NCBI GenBank assembly: GCA_019828565.1
Contig: JAHDYR010000053.1
Coordinates: 248,001 to 312,000 of the forward strand
DNA: 64,000 nt
Reading direction: 5' to 3'
Origin: Carpediemonas membranifera
Lineage: Eukaryota > Fornicata
Shown: positions 29,834-39,645 of the stretch, piece after piece
Layout: each line of letters starts with the position of its first letter
How positions within the stretch are numbered: the stretch's first letter is position 1
Program-made: the position numbers and the translations under genes
The notes under the pieces: model-generated
The model's input: the letters and a program-made list of their open reading frames with translations, nothing else
Database searches by the model: none
Told to the model about the DNA's origin: nothing

Positions 29834-32024
29834 TCTTACCGTATTGCCCGAGTTGCTCCACGAGCGCCTTCTCCTCTTCCGACGCCAACCCAGCCGCAAC
29901 GCGCTTCTCACCATGCGCGGCGAGGGTCTTAGCGTACTTTCCGAGCATCTTGGCGTTGATCTCCTGCTCGAGGAGGACCTCTGTCTTCTCCTTCGTCTCC
30001 TTGTTAAAGACCTTCTTCTTCACGCTCTTCGTCTTCGGCAACCCGACGACGGCATCCTCGCCGGGGCCGTAGAGGGCGACGACATCAGCATACGTCTTGT
30101 TGACGTTCGTCTTGTCCTTATGGTCGACCGACTGATATGCCTCGCGGGCCTGGAGGAAGAACGTGCCCACGGGTATGGCGAGCAGCGCCGCCTGGAGCTC
30201 GGCCTCAACCTTCTTGGCGAGGGCCTTGGCCTCTTCCTTGCGGCGCTTGGCGTCGATGATGTCGAGCTCCTGCTTCTTCTCGGCCTCGCTGAGCCACTGC
30301 AGGACGTACCCCGCCCCATCGGTCTTATCCTGCACGCTCACGCCGAGGACGCGGAGGAGGCGTTCGCGGGTGGCATCGCAGGCGGCGAGTACTGCGACTG
30401 GGAGCTTCTCGTCGGGGGTGGCGATGGCCTTGCGGATGGACGCGATCAGCTCGGTGAGGACGGCGGCGCCCTCGCCAACAGCGGGCTCGGCGTTCTCCTC
30501 GGCGGCCAGGAGGGCTTCGATGGCCTCGGCCCCGGCGGCGTAGTCCTTGGAGCGCTTGGACTCGAGGGCTGGGGCTCGGACGGCAGCACGGAGGTCGGCC
30601 ACGCGCTGTGCAGCGTCGGCGTCGGGGCCGGACTTCTCAGTCGAGATCTCCACGCCGAGGAGACCGAGAACCTCGAGTATGAAGGCCTGCAACGCCTCAG
30701 CGCCGGTGCGGTCGAGCACACCCTTCGCCTTGACGACGTCGTACTCGCGGATGAGAGAGAAGAGCCTCGCGAGGGTGCGGTCGTATCTGAAGTTGTTCCG
30801 GAGATCATCATCCATCTGCTGGCGAGCCGCGGCGACTAGGCCAGCCACGACAGACTCCTCAGCGGCCGTTCCCTCGAAAGAAGCCAGCTCGGAGAGGACA
30901 ACGCGCAGCTTACGCTCGTCGGCAGCGGCCGTCTCGAGCAGGGCAGGCTGGTACTGGAAGTCGACGTTCCAGGCGCTGTTGAGCAGCATCAGACGCACCT
31001 GGGTCGGCGTGTAGTCACGCAGAGTGTCGGCGATGGTGACGAAGTTGCCGAGAGACTTGGACATCTTGTTGACGCAGCGGTTTCCGTCAACAAAGTCAAC
31101 AACGGTCAAACTACCTGTGTGGAAGAAGTAGTTGACCCACTGCTGGCAGCCCCAGTACGCCTCGGACTGGGCGAGCTCGTTGTCGTGGTGTGGGAAGCGC
31201 AGGTCGATGCCGCCGCAGTGGATGTCGAAGAACGGTCTCTCGGGCGTGCACAGCTTGTCCGACGCCATCACAGAGCACTCGATGTGCCACCCAGGGCGCC
31301 CGCGGCCCATGACACGGCCGTTCGCGTCCTTCTGGAGCTCCTCGCCGATGAGCTCGGCAGGGTCCCATGAGCACGTGTCCGCGACGACAGCCTCCTCCGC
31401 CTTCACCTTCCAGAGGGCGAAGTCTTCGGCCCTCTTGCGGCCGTCCTTAGGCCTCTCTGACTCGGGAAGGTCGTCGGGGGTCACCGTGACGGAGCCAGGC
31501 TCGAGCTTGCCGTACTTGTGCGTCTTGGTGAACTGGTGGACGTCGAAGTAGACGGAGCCGTCGGGGCCGCAGTAGGCGAAGCCCTTGGTCATCAGGGCCT
31601 GGATGAAGCGGACGATCTCGGGCATGTACTCGGAGACGCGGGTGATGTCGTCTGGGGGAAGGACGCCGAGGTTCGCCATGTCGTCGTTGAACAGCTGCTC
31701 GAAGCGGCGAGAGATGTCCTGGAACGTGGAGTACTCCTTGGCGCCGGCCTGGTCGGCAATGAACTTGTTGATGATCTTGTCGTCAATGTCGGTGACGTTC
31801 TGGACAAGCTTGACCTTGTAGCCGAAGTACTGCTCAATGATACGTCTTATGCAGTCAAGAGCAACGTAGGTGCGTGCGTGGCCAAGGTGGGAGACGTCGT
31901 AGACAGTTGGGCCGCACTGGTACCAGAGAACCTCGCGGTCAGTGGGCAGAACGAGTTCTACGAGTTCCTTCTTCTCGCTCGTGTTGAGGGAGTTCGCAAC
32001 CTTGATCGGCTTCTCTCCAAGCAT
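29829..32024 (-). CDS. Cysteinyl-tRNA synthetase
   Basis: Class I synthetase charging tRNA-Cys. 731 residues, the length of the eukaryotic cytosolic enzyme. WYQCGPTVYDVSHLGHARTY holds the first zinc cysteine and the HIGH motif (about 34-53). NVTDIDDKIINK follows. HIECSVM and HCGGIDLRFPHHDNELAQ supply the remaining zinc and cysteine-site residues (about 247-285). KMSKSLGN is at about 317. The DALR-type helical domain and a Lys/Glu-rich C-terminal extension follow. No transit peptide. The start (MLGEKPIKVANS) is the first ATG in the frame. Confidence 0.97.
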   Translation of the reverse strand: MLGEKPIKVANSLNTSEKKELVELVLPTDREVLWYQCGPTVYDVSHLGHARTYVALDCIRRIIEQYFGYKVKLVQNVTDIDDKIINKFIADQAGAKEYSTFQDISRRFEQLFNDDMANLGVLPPDDITRVSEYMPEIVRFIQALMTKGFAYCGPDGSVYFDVHQFTKTHKYGKLEPGSVTVTPDDLPESERPKDGRKRAEDFALWKVKAEEAVVADTCSWDPAELIGEELQKDANGRVMGRGRPGWHIECSVMASDKLCTPERPFFDIHCGGIDLRFPHHDNELAQSEAYWGCQQWVNYFFHTGSLTVVDFVDGNRCVNKMSKSLGNFVTIADTLRDYTPTQVRLMLLNSAWNVDFQYQPALLETAAADERKLRVVLSELASFEGTAAEESVVAGLVAAARQQMDDDLRNNFRYDRTLARLFSLIREYDVVKAKGVLDRTGAEALQAFILEVLGLLGVEISTEKSGPDADAAQRVADLRAAVRAPALESKRSKDYAAGAEAIEALLAAEENAEPAVGEGAAVLTELIASIRKAIATPDEKLPVAVLAACDATRERLLRVLGVSVQDKTDGAGYVLQWLSEAEKKQELDIIDAKRRKEEAKALAKKVEAELQAALLAIPVGTFFLQAREAYQSVDHKDKTNVNKTYADVVALYGPGEDAVVGLPKTKSVKKKVFNKETKEKTEVLLEQEINAKMLGKYAKTLAAHGEKRVAAGLASEEEKALVEQLGQYGKK

Positions 32025-32256
32025 ATATCAAAGCCGGCCTTCGATTCGATTTCGTGCAGAATTAGGTTAGGATGCACGGGCCTCTGGGTCACCCAACAGA
32101 CGCCACCGAGAGACGCATATCATCGTGTTCATCGGTTTGGGTCCTATTTTCAAAATTGAAAGTTCAAACGAGTGACGCAAAGCAAGACAGTGCAGTCATC
32201 AATCAGCCAAGGTCAGCTTTACAACCGGCCATTTCTATAGCAACACCACACATTCA

Positions 32257-33227
32257 CTAATGCCAGTCCCTTCTCAGCTTCTTCTCGATCATGGTCTGCA
32301 GCATCTGGAGCTGCGTCTGGCTCAGCTCGGGCACCAGCGTCACCATCGCATGTAACACGGCGTCCTGCCTCATAAAGTCCTGAGCGTCACCCTGCTCCTG
32401 GGCATGCCGGGGCGACTCCTGACGGGTCGGCATCTGCCAGTCCACCGGGAGCCGCTCATGGGCATGCCGCACCGGGTTGGGTGCGTGGGAGATTACGTGG
32501 CCCGGCGGTGGCCCGCCTACCGACTGTCTCGAGTCGGCCCTGGCCACTGATACTGGGGCCCTGGCTGACATCTTATGGGCAAGGTGGTCTGGTGGTGGGA
32601 GGTCGGCCTGTCTGTTCTGCTGGATAGCGTGGCCCTGAGGGGGAGGGGCAACGTGTGGCTGGGCTTGCTGGCCGGCCATGTCCATATGACGAATATCACG
32701 CTCGATCTGGGGCGTCTGGGGGTCCTCGAAGGTCATACCCGCCCCGGCCGGCTGCTCTCTGTCTGCTGGAATACGCACGCTGTTGGCTAGGCCGCTGGCC
32801 TTCGCATTTGCCCTCTCATCCTCCTCAATGGGCGTGTCGTCTAGCTTCTCGAGGTTTGGGAGGTTGGCGATGACAAAGAGGCGATACTGTGGCGCGTCGG
32901 CGATGGGGTTATCGCTAAGCCACAGTGTTTTGAGGTTAGGGAGCCGGCTGAGGTAGTTGAGCTCGTATAACTCGGAAACCTTGTTCCGACGAAGATAGAG
33001 CTCGCGGAGTTTGGGGCAGAAGGAGAAGTCGCATAGCGTGCTGATGCTATTCACCGAGAGGCTGAGCACCTCCACATTCTTCATGCGACGAACGACTGAT
33101 ACGTCGGAGAGGTCGTTGCCCCATATCAGTGTCAGGATAGAGAGGAATAACGAACATTGAGATTGCGCACCTGCCCTATATCAGAAACCTTGGTGCGGCC
33201 TATGATTTGGTTTGCTGTGAGGCTCAT
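32257..33227 (-). CDS. CFAP410: CFAP410 (C21orf2) leucine-rich-repeat ciliary protein (two exons)
   Basis: LRR protein of the ciliary base, partner of NEK1 in animals. Exon 1 33227-33156 encodes MSLTANQIIGRTKVSDIGQ and ends ...VRNLN. Exon 2 33126-32257 begins IWGNDLSDVSVVRRM, so the join recreates the family block LN-x-WGN-x-L-x-DVS. It continues into NVEVLSLSVNSIST and LRELYLRRNKVSEL. 313 residues. The LRR cap at about 100-135 (RLFVIANLPNLEKLDD) is intact. A Pro/Gln-rich middle is lineage-specific. The C-terminal helix (VLHAMVTLVPELSQ...) matches the conserved oligomerising helix. The intron appears to end in TG rather than AG. Confidence 0.88.
33127..33155 (-). other. Intron of CFAP410 (29 nt), apparent GT-TG
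   Basis: GTTCGT donor; 3' end CTGACACTG where other introns have CTMACACAG. Read-through meets TGA. No AG acceptor near the end keeps the frame. Confidence 0.68.
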
Positions 33228-33625
33228 TCCCGAGAATTATGTCGCAAAGCTGTCAACCCTTATACTGCATGCTGTCGTACAGCTCGAGGAGCGCTTGGCG
33301 GCTATACCAGAGTCAAGAATGCTTCTCAGGCCCAGACAAGGGGCGGGCCACTGAGGTCGGCTGTTGTGGATGAATGAGCATGGCAGGCAGACTCGTGTCG
33401 GGCGGACTGGGGGTTATACGAGCGGGCAGACATTCTTCTCCACCTGTTGTTGTAAGCACCAACTTGTTTCTCTCAGATACGCACAAACTGACTTCGTCAC
33501 AACGACATCCTAAGAAGACCCAAAACCCTGTGAAAGCAGCTTGCTACCAGTGCCCTGAACCCCTCTAGCCCCCCACTCGATCCGGATCACATGCGCCCAA
33601 TCGGGCGTGTATTCTGCCACAGGCG
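33228..33625. other. Divergent promoter region
   Basis: Between CFAP410 (-) and the cation transporter (+). No element recognised. Confidence 0.55.
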
Positions 33626-35089
33626 ATGGAGAACAGAACTGCGCCCCAGAGCAGGAAAATGAGCAGTGATCTTGTTGAGTTCGTCCGTATCCCTGGATGC
33701 GGTAGCTGTGATAGCAAGACCGCGCCTGTGAGTCGCAAGGGAAGCGGTGATCTCTCCGAGTTCGTTCGTAGGCCCGGCTATGGGGGTTCCATGGCTGATA
33801 TGTCCGATGTTATCACTCCAGAAGACTCCGATGGCCATGGCCGCGACGATGAGGAGTACTTCACCGCTGCATCCACTGTTTCCATGTCGGAAGAATGCGA
33901 CGACATGGACTGTCTCTGCCACAGCATCCCCCTCTCTCACGAGGTCCACGAGGAGTACAAGCGCCTCAAATCGAGCAAGCTCGCTATCGGGGGCCTCGGG
34001 GCTCACCACGGCTCGTGGCTGTGGCGCATTGTCGACCTCATGCGGCGCTACCGCCTCAAAAAGTACTACCGCGTCCAGAACGAGCAGATCGAGGCCTTCC
34101 TCGAGGCGTACGCCGTCATACAGGCAGCCAACCACGACAAGCCCCTCGAGGATCTGCCCCTTTTCCCCTCGGAGCCCTCTTCTCTCCTGGGTACGTTGGC
34201 CGTGACGCTCTCGTTCATCGCAAACGTCATCCTTGTCGTCGTGAAGATCATTGCTGTCTACCTCTCCGGCTCTATGGCCGTCTACGCCTCCATGCTCGAC
34301 TCTATACTCGACGTCGTCTCCGGTTTCGTTCTTTCACTCACGACCGTTTTCGCCAAGCGCGGCAATCGCTTGAAGTACCCCATGGGACGCTCCCGCTGGG
34401 TCAGTGTGGGCATAATCATGTTTGCCACGATCATGGCCTCCTTCTCGCTCACCCTCATCCGCGACAACATCGTCGTCCTGACTGTCGACCGCGAGCAGTT
34501 TAAGGCTGACCTTGACTTCGAGTTGCCCCCCATCTTTATCATGCTCGGAACCATCGCGACTAAGCTTTTCCTCGCCGTCTTCTGCCGTTTCGTCGGCCGC
34601 ACAGACTCTGCAAGGGCGTACGCCCAGGACCACATTAACGACGTCTTCACCAACGCGTGCGGGCTTGTCCTTGGTCTGCTCGGGTACCACCTCTTCTGGG
34701 CGATCGATCCTCTCGGGTCGACTGTGATGGCCTCTGTCATTATCATCATTTGGGTATCAAACGCGTATCAGCAGATTATCAACCTTGTCGGCAAATCTGG
34801 CCCCGATATGCTCAACAGCAAGCTGACGTTCCTGGCGATGCACCACGATCCTAGAATCCTCCGTGTCGACTTTGTGGAAACTTTCCACTTTGGAGACAAC
34901 TACATCGTCGAGATCCATATCGTACTCGACCCAGCCACAAAGCTTTCCGAGTCCCACGACGTCGAGGAGAGTCTAAAGTGGACCCTAGAGACCATGCCCA
35001 ACATCGACCGGGCTTTTGTCCATGTTGACTTCGACGGTGGACCGCAGCCGATCAATGAGCACAAGGTTCTGGTTCATGGGGGAAGGTGA
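33626..35089 (+). CDS. Cation diffusion facilitator, Mn-type
   Basis: Divalent-metal/proton antiporter. 487 residues: a 190-residue cytosolic N-terminus, six helices (about 190-400), and a cytosolic ferredoxin-like domain (about 405-487). Helix 2 carries DSILD (about residue 222) and helix 5 carries DHINDVFTN (about 335). The DxxxD form at helix 2 is typical of the manganese group rather than the HxxxD of zinc transporters. The extreme N-terminus holds an imperfect tandem repeat (SRKMSSDLVEFVRIPGCGS and SRKGSGDLSEFVRRPGYGG, about residues 9-55), whose serines could be phosphorylated. Start at the first ATG. Confidence 0.9.
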   Translation: MENRTAPQSRKMSSDLVEFVRIPGCGSCDSKTAPVSRKGSGDLSEFVRRPGYGGSMADMSDVITPEDSDGHGRDDEEYFTAASTVSMSEECDDMDCLCHSIPLSHEVHEEYKRLKSSKLAIGGLGAHHGSWLWRIVDLMRRYRLKKYYRVQNEQIEAFLEAYAVIQAANHDKPLEDLPLFPSEPSSLLGTLAVTLSFIANVILVVVKIIAVYLSGSMAVYASMLDSILDVVSGFVLSLTTVFAKRGNRLKYPMGRSRWVSVGIIMFATIMASFSLTLIRDNIVVLTVDREQFKADLDFELPPIFIMLGTIATKLFLAVFCRFVGRTDSARAYAQDHINDVFTNACGLVLGLLGYHLFWAIDPLGSTVMASVIIIIWVSNAYQQIINLVGKSGPDMLNSKLTFLAMHHDPRILRVDFVETFHFGDNYIVEIHIVLDPATKLSESHDVEESLKWTLETMPNIDRAFVHVDFDGGPQPINEHKVLVHGGR

Positions 35090-35509
35090 CATGGCAGTGT
35101 ATAAGACAGATGTGTTGTAAACTGTAGCTGGTGCGCTTGGGGAAGAGGAGTTGGGAAGGTGGTGACTTGGACTTGGTTGGTTGTGCTTGTTAGATTAGTT
35201 CAGATTCTGCCGTTCGTGACAACCGCGACAGAGGGGCATTCAGACACTCACATATCATATGTGGACCGAGCAAGACCCAGTCGTATCGTATCCAGTCGTA
35301 TCTGCCACAGTCAATGACGGTCAGCGACAGGTGATTCTTGGCCAATTCTCGCGCCATGTTGAGAGAGTCCCAGACTATGGCGACAGCAAGTGCTATGCCC
35401 CTTGTTATGCCACCGAAATATCCTACCTTAGGCCCAAACACCACACGAGATTTCTCTAGATTTGAAAATTGAGCCCATCAATTCTGGTTGCTGCGAGTGT
35501 TGCCACGTC
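35090..35509. other. Intergenic
   Basis: Between the cation transporter and the Sds3-like gene. TGTAAA at 35116; otherwise nothing recognised. Confidence 0.55.
35116..35121 (+). terminator. TGTAAA element, cation diffusion facilitator
   Basis: TGTAAA 26 bases after the stop at 35089. Confidence 0.5.
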
Positions 35510-36325
35510 ATGGCAGATACAACGCCGTCTGAAGACGAGAACAAGAAAAAGCAGATTGCTGAGCTACAGAGAAAGCTCTATGAGAAGTACAGCAAGAGCA
35601 TCACCTCACAGATCGAGAGCATCATGCAGAATGAGTCACCGGAGCTTGTAGCGATGGTTGACGATGCTACAAGCGAGCACGAACGAGAAATGGCAGTCCT
35701 TGAGCTCGCTCAGAAGGTTGACATTGAGGCGCACATGAAAGCATACATGGCTGAAAGAAGGGCAATCGATGATGACTACGAGACCGCCAGAAACCAGGTG
35801 AAGAACGTCGTTCTCCAGCAAATCAACGAAAGTCGTCGTGCGTATGCGGATGAACTCCATAAGTACAGCTTCAGGAAGGCTCTGCCTGAAGTGCCCATCA
35901 AAGCCACCGCAGAGGAAGAGGCGCCCCGGCGCAGGTCCACCCGCTCAACTACCAAGTCCTACAAGGAATGGGTGAGCATCGACCCCTTTCCCCAGACGGA
36001 GATCCGCGAGGACCTCAAGGCTATCCGAAGTGGCGAGCCCGACCTTGACGCCATCGAGAAGCTTGTATATATCACCTCGGACAAGAGGGGCCTGGACCTC
36101 ATGGCATGCGGCCAGCGGTTCTCCAGGGGCGACAGCATCATCGTCACCCAGCTCCGGGAGACGGTCGGCGGGCCTGACACTGACCCCGTCTCTTACCCTG
36201 GCCAGATTGTGACCGTGGCGCAGGACTACGTGTTCGTGCGGACGGTGGACCAGGACAAGCTGAAGTTCAGCATTCCAGCTGTCCGGGCGGGTCTGGTGCT
36301 GGTTCAGAAGGTCATCGAGGGGTGA
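35510..36325 (+). CDS. Sds3/BRMS1-like subunit of a Sin3-HDAC complex
   Basis: 271 residues from the ATG at 35510 (MADTTPSEDENKKK); the frame upstream has only a TTG. The N-terminal half is a long coiled coil, with YMAERRAIDDDYETARNQ and INESRRAYADELHKY resembling the Sds3 coiled coil that dimerises and contacts Sin3. An Arg/Ser/Thr linker (PRRRSTRSTTK) follows. Then IREDLKAI matches the IMEDLRTL block of Sds3. The C-terminal beta domain (GQRFSRGDSIIV, YPGQIVTVAQDYVFVRT, KLKFSIPAVRAGLVLVQ) follows the C-terminal domain of human SUDS3 strand by strand. Expected role: nuclear corepressor scaffold. Assignment is by motif order. Confidence 0.6.
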   Translation: MADTTPSEDENKKKQIAELQRKLYEKYSKSITSQIESIMQNESPELVAMVDDATSEHEREMAVLELAQKVDIEAHMKAYMAERRAIDDDYETARNQVKNVVLQQINESRRAYADELHKYSFRKALPEVPIKATAEEEAPRRRSTRSTTKSYKEWVSIDPFPQTEIREDLKAIRSGEPDLDAIEKLVYITSDKRGLDLMACGQRFSRGDSIIVTQLRETVGGPDTDPVSYPGQIVTVAQDYVFVRTVDQDKLKFSIPAVRAGLVLVQKVIEG

Positions 36326-36597
36326 TAAATTAGGATAACATGTGTCAGCCAGTGTTTATACTGAGACCCAAGCTTCTGTTATTTCGGGGCGGTTCGAAAC
36401 AACCACAGTTTTTCAGGTCAGGCGATGTGCCAACAATCGGCCTCATGATTGATCACTTCAGCGATCACACCAGGCCACTGGGGGTCATTCTACTCCCACC
36501 CACCCGCAGCACGCGCCCCGTCACCGTCCCAAACCAGACGCTGCCGGGTTCTCGACATTTGCGATGTGCAGTTTATGTCAAACATCGAAAATTCACG

Positions 36598-39154
36598 ATG
36601 GACCTGCAGCGCATCCTGGAATACAAACAACTAGTTCGTAGCACACCACTCTATCACACAGATCGACAAACTCCAGGACGAAGCCGAAGAAGCTGCGCTG
36701 AAGCTGGATTCGGAGAACGAGCGCACCCGGGCGCTCAAGAGCCACACGAAGAGCGTCGAGCAGGAGCTCCAGAACTGCAACAAGCTACAGATGGAAACTG
36801 ACGCCGAGATCGCCCGCATAGAGGAGACCGTTGGCGTGCTGTCCGCCGAGACCGAGGCCGAGCAGAAGGAGATCGTGAAGGTCGAGGCCAAGACCGAGCA
36901 GAGCATTCAGCAGCTCAATGAGCACCAGAACAGCTTGCGTGGGATACAGGCGAAGATCGCGACGCAGACGGAGCAGCTTGGGCTAAGCCAGGAGGCGTAT
37001 GAGCAGTGGTCGCTCGTCATCAAGCAGAAGAGCGACGACGCCGCCGCGCAGATGTCGTACATGAAGACGGACGAGGCCAAGCTGAAGGAGCTGCAGACGA
37101 AGATCGACCATAACGACCGCGAGAAGGAGGCACTTCGCGAGGGCCTTGCGACGGACGTCAGCTTGACGCGCACGAAGCAGACGATCGTGAACAGGCTCGC
37201 CGAGGAGTTCAGCGAGGAGCGGCAGGCCGTCATCCGCCGCCACGCCGAGCTCGAGGACCTCGCCCAGACCATGGCGAGGAAGGACGCAGACATCGAGGAG
37301 GAGCGGGCCGAGACCGAGGAGGAGACGCAGCTTGACGACGCGCTGCGCATCCGCATGAACGAGGACGAGGAGGCGCTCCGCCTCAACCGCCTGGCCGAGA
37401 AGGAGGTCACGCACCAGGAGACTGTGTCTCTCGGGACGCTCGAGACCGTCCGCCAGAGTCGTATCGAGGACGAGCGCGCCCGCGAGGAGCGGCAGCGCCA
37501 GAACGCCCTCGTGCGCAGCGGCATCGGGGCCGGCGAGAAGGAGGGCCGCACGTGGCAGACCCAGACGGCCAAGACCAACCAGGAGACGCTGGCCGCGAGC
37601 GCCAAGCGCGACGGCGTCCAGAAGGAGATCGAGGCCATCAAGCTGGCCGCCAATACGCTGGTGACGAAGGAGAGGAGCGTCGCCGAGCGCCAGGCCGAGA
37701 TCAAGAAGCGCTACGACGAGACGGTCGAGCTCCAGGCCGCCGCGAAGGCCGAGCAGCGGGCGCTCGACGAGCAGCGCATGAAGCAGCGTGACCTGCGCGA
37801 CGCCAAGATTAGCGAGGAGCGCTCGCTCAACACCGACATCAGCGGCGCGCAGAGCATGCTGCGGAACCTGACGTCGTCCGTCCGCGACAAGGACGCCGAG
37901 CAGCAGAAGCTCGTCCGCAAGCTGTACTCCGTGAACTTCGAGGTCCAGAAGCTTCAGCGCCGGCTCGAGCGCGCGCAGGGCCACCGCACCGCGGAGGAGA
38001 AGACCGCACTCAACGACAAGATCGCGAGCCTCGAGGCGTCGCTCGCCGAGCGGAAGGCGGAGTTCAAGCTCCTCCAGCAGCAGGAGACCAGCCAGGCGCG
38101 GACGCAGGCTGCCGACCGGAAGGAGCTCGACATGCTCAGAGCCCGCCTGGACGAGGCCAGCACGCACCGCAGCGAGCTGGAGCTCGTGACGAGCACGTGC
38201 GAGCAGGAGAAGCTGAAGATGCAGACGCTGCGCAACGATGAGCGCGTGCGCGTCGACCAGATGCGCGTGGAGGTGGCGAAGAAGACCGAGCTCGTCAGCG
38301 TGGCGCTCAACAAGTCCTTCTACTGGGAGAACAAGCTCGCGCAGACCGAGCTGACCCGGGCCGAGCAGCTGATGAACGTCAAGATGCTCGTCGACGAGAC
38401 CGAAAGCAACGTGAGGACGCTGCGCGAGGAGCACTCGCGCATCACCAACGAGGTCAACCGCCAGCAGCTCGTCAACGCAAACCTCAGGAAGAAGCTCGAG
38501 GTGCGCCAGTCCAAGATGGGCGTTGACGAGGACGGCAAGCCGCTCGATCAGACCACCATCATCGGCCGCGCAGCCCTCGAGAAGCAGCGCCTCGAGGAGG
38601 AGGGCTCGGCGCTCCACGAGAAGATCGAGGCGCGTCGTGCGGAGGTGACAAAGTACGAGAAGATGGTGGAGGCCTTCAAGTCCGCGAACGCCGCGGCCAA
38701 GGCGAAGAACAGGGGCGGACACAGCGCCCAGACGGAGGAGCTCCGGCAGAGCCTGCGCGCGGACGTGGACGCGCTGGAGGCGACGCAGAGCAGGCTGACG
38801 AAGGAGAACCGCAGCATGCGGGAGGCTGCGAAGTTCAATAACCAGCAACTCTCATCGATCTCCGCCCAGCTCGACGTCAAGATGGCAGAAGAGCGCCAGC
38901 TGGGCGCCGACCTTGACGACCTGAAGGCCAAGCGCCGCAGCGAGCTCGTCAAGGCCAATACCGCCGTCGCCGCGGCCAGCGAGGAGTTCAGCCGCGTCAT
39001 GCAGGTCTCCGACAAGATGCCCGAGACCGTCGGGCGGTACGTCGTTAGCAACCAGTGCATGGCTGTCCTCCGGTCCGTGGCGTCGGACGCCGAGAAGCTC
39101 CAGCTCGACAAGGGCAGCCACGACCGCCTCGTCGCGGCCACGACCGTCGAATAG
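36598..39154 (+). CDS. CCDC39-like axonemal 96-nm ruler protein, intact copy (two exons)
   Basis: Long coiled-coil protein of motile axonemes (CCDC39/FAP59). With CCDC40/FAP172 it sets the 96-nm repeat on doublets. Exon 1 36598-36633 (MDLQRILEYKQL), exon 2 36662-39154, 842 residues. It is almost entirely heptad repeat. Family-specific blocks are EERQAVIRRHAELEDLAQTM with KDADIEEE, LYSVNFEVQKLQRRLE with ASLEASLAERKAEFKLLQQ, and near the end IIGRAALEKQRLEEEGSALH with YEKMVEAFKSANAA, which mirrors the IKAAQEKEELQREGD...ALENTL region of human CCDC39. Strong C-ending codon bias. Confidence 0.84.
36634..36661 (+). other. Intron of CCDC39 copy 2 (28 nt)
   Basis: GTTCGT...TATCACACAG, phase 0. Joins MDLQRILEYKQL to IDKLQDEAEEAAL, continuing the heptads. 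Confidence 0.88.
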
Positions 39155-39645
39155 GGCATTTGTTCCAACATTCCTCCGATAAACTCTCCTGTGACGATGA
39201 GGCGACCCAGGCACTTCGCTGCGTGCACTCGTAAAGCAGAGCATTGCCTGATTCAAGACGCGATGTGGGGCAAGGAGCTCGTCTCAACGCTCAGCTGTCT
39301 CGTGTCTACTAGGTGTTGTTTGAAAGCCGACGCATGTCGTTGAAACAGTGAACAGACATGACCCATTGGCCACAATCTCATAAATTCACTTGGTTGTTTT
39401 GCGTTGCTCTACGCTTCAGCCAGCAGGTGGCTCCCGACCCTTCGCGCCGCGACAGGCAGATGGCAAGGGGTGATGTTCGTCTCGGCCAGACGAAGATGGC
39501 TGGCTCGCTGAAGCTCATTGCTCGACCTTCAGTCGATAGCCAGAGATGAACAAGTCTGCCTCGGAGATAAACAGGCTGACTCGCGATGTTGCATACACAC
39601 CATCTGTTATACAAGGCTATTTACTGTAATATATCCTTAGTGTCA
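39155..39645. other. Intergenic, convergent 3' ends
   Basis: The first 80 bases belong to repeat arm B; the rest is unique. Holds the AGTAAA element of the surface-protein gene (39620). No gene seen. Confidence 0.55.
39620..39625 (-). terminator. AGTAAA element, LamG surface protein
   Basis: AGTAAA on the minus strand, about 20 bases after the stop at 39646. Confidence 0.5.

Larger units (their letters stand above)
36462..39234. repeat. Inverted repeat arm B (2,773 bp, CCDC39 copy 2)
   Basis: Reverse complement of arm A (25296-28069), one base shorter. It starts at CGATCACACC, 136 bases after the Sds3-like stop, and ends at GTGCACTCGTAA. The genes in the two arms point away from each other. 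Confidence 0.93.

Noticed and set aside
25296..39234. Inverted arms as the terminal repeats of a transposon
   Set aside because: The arms contain a flagellar structural gene, the centre contains ordinary housekeeping genes, and there is no transposase or target-site duplication at the borders.
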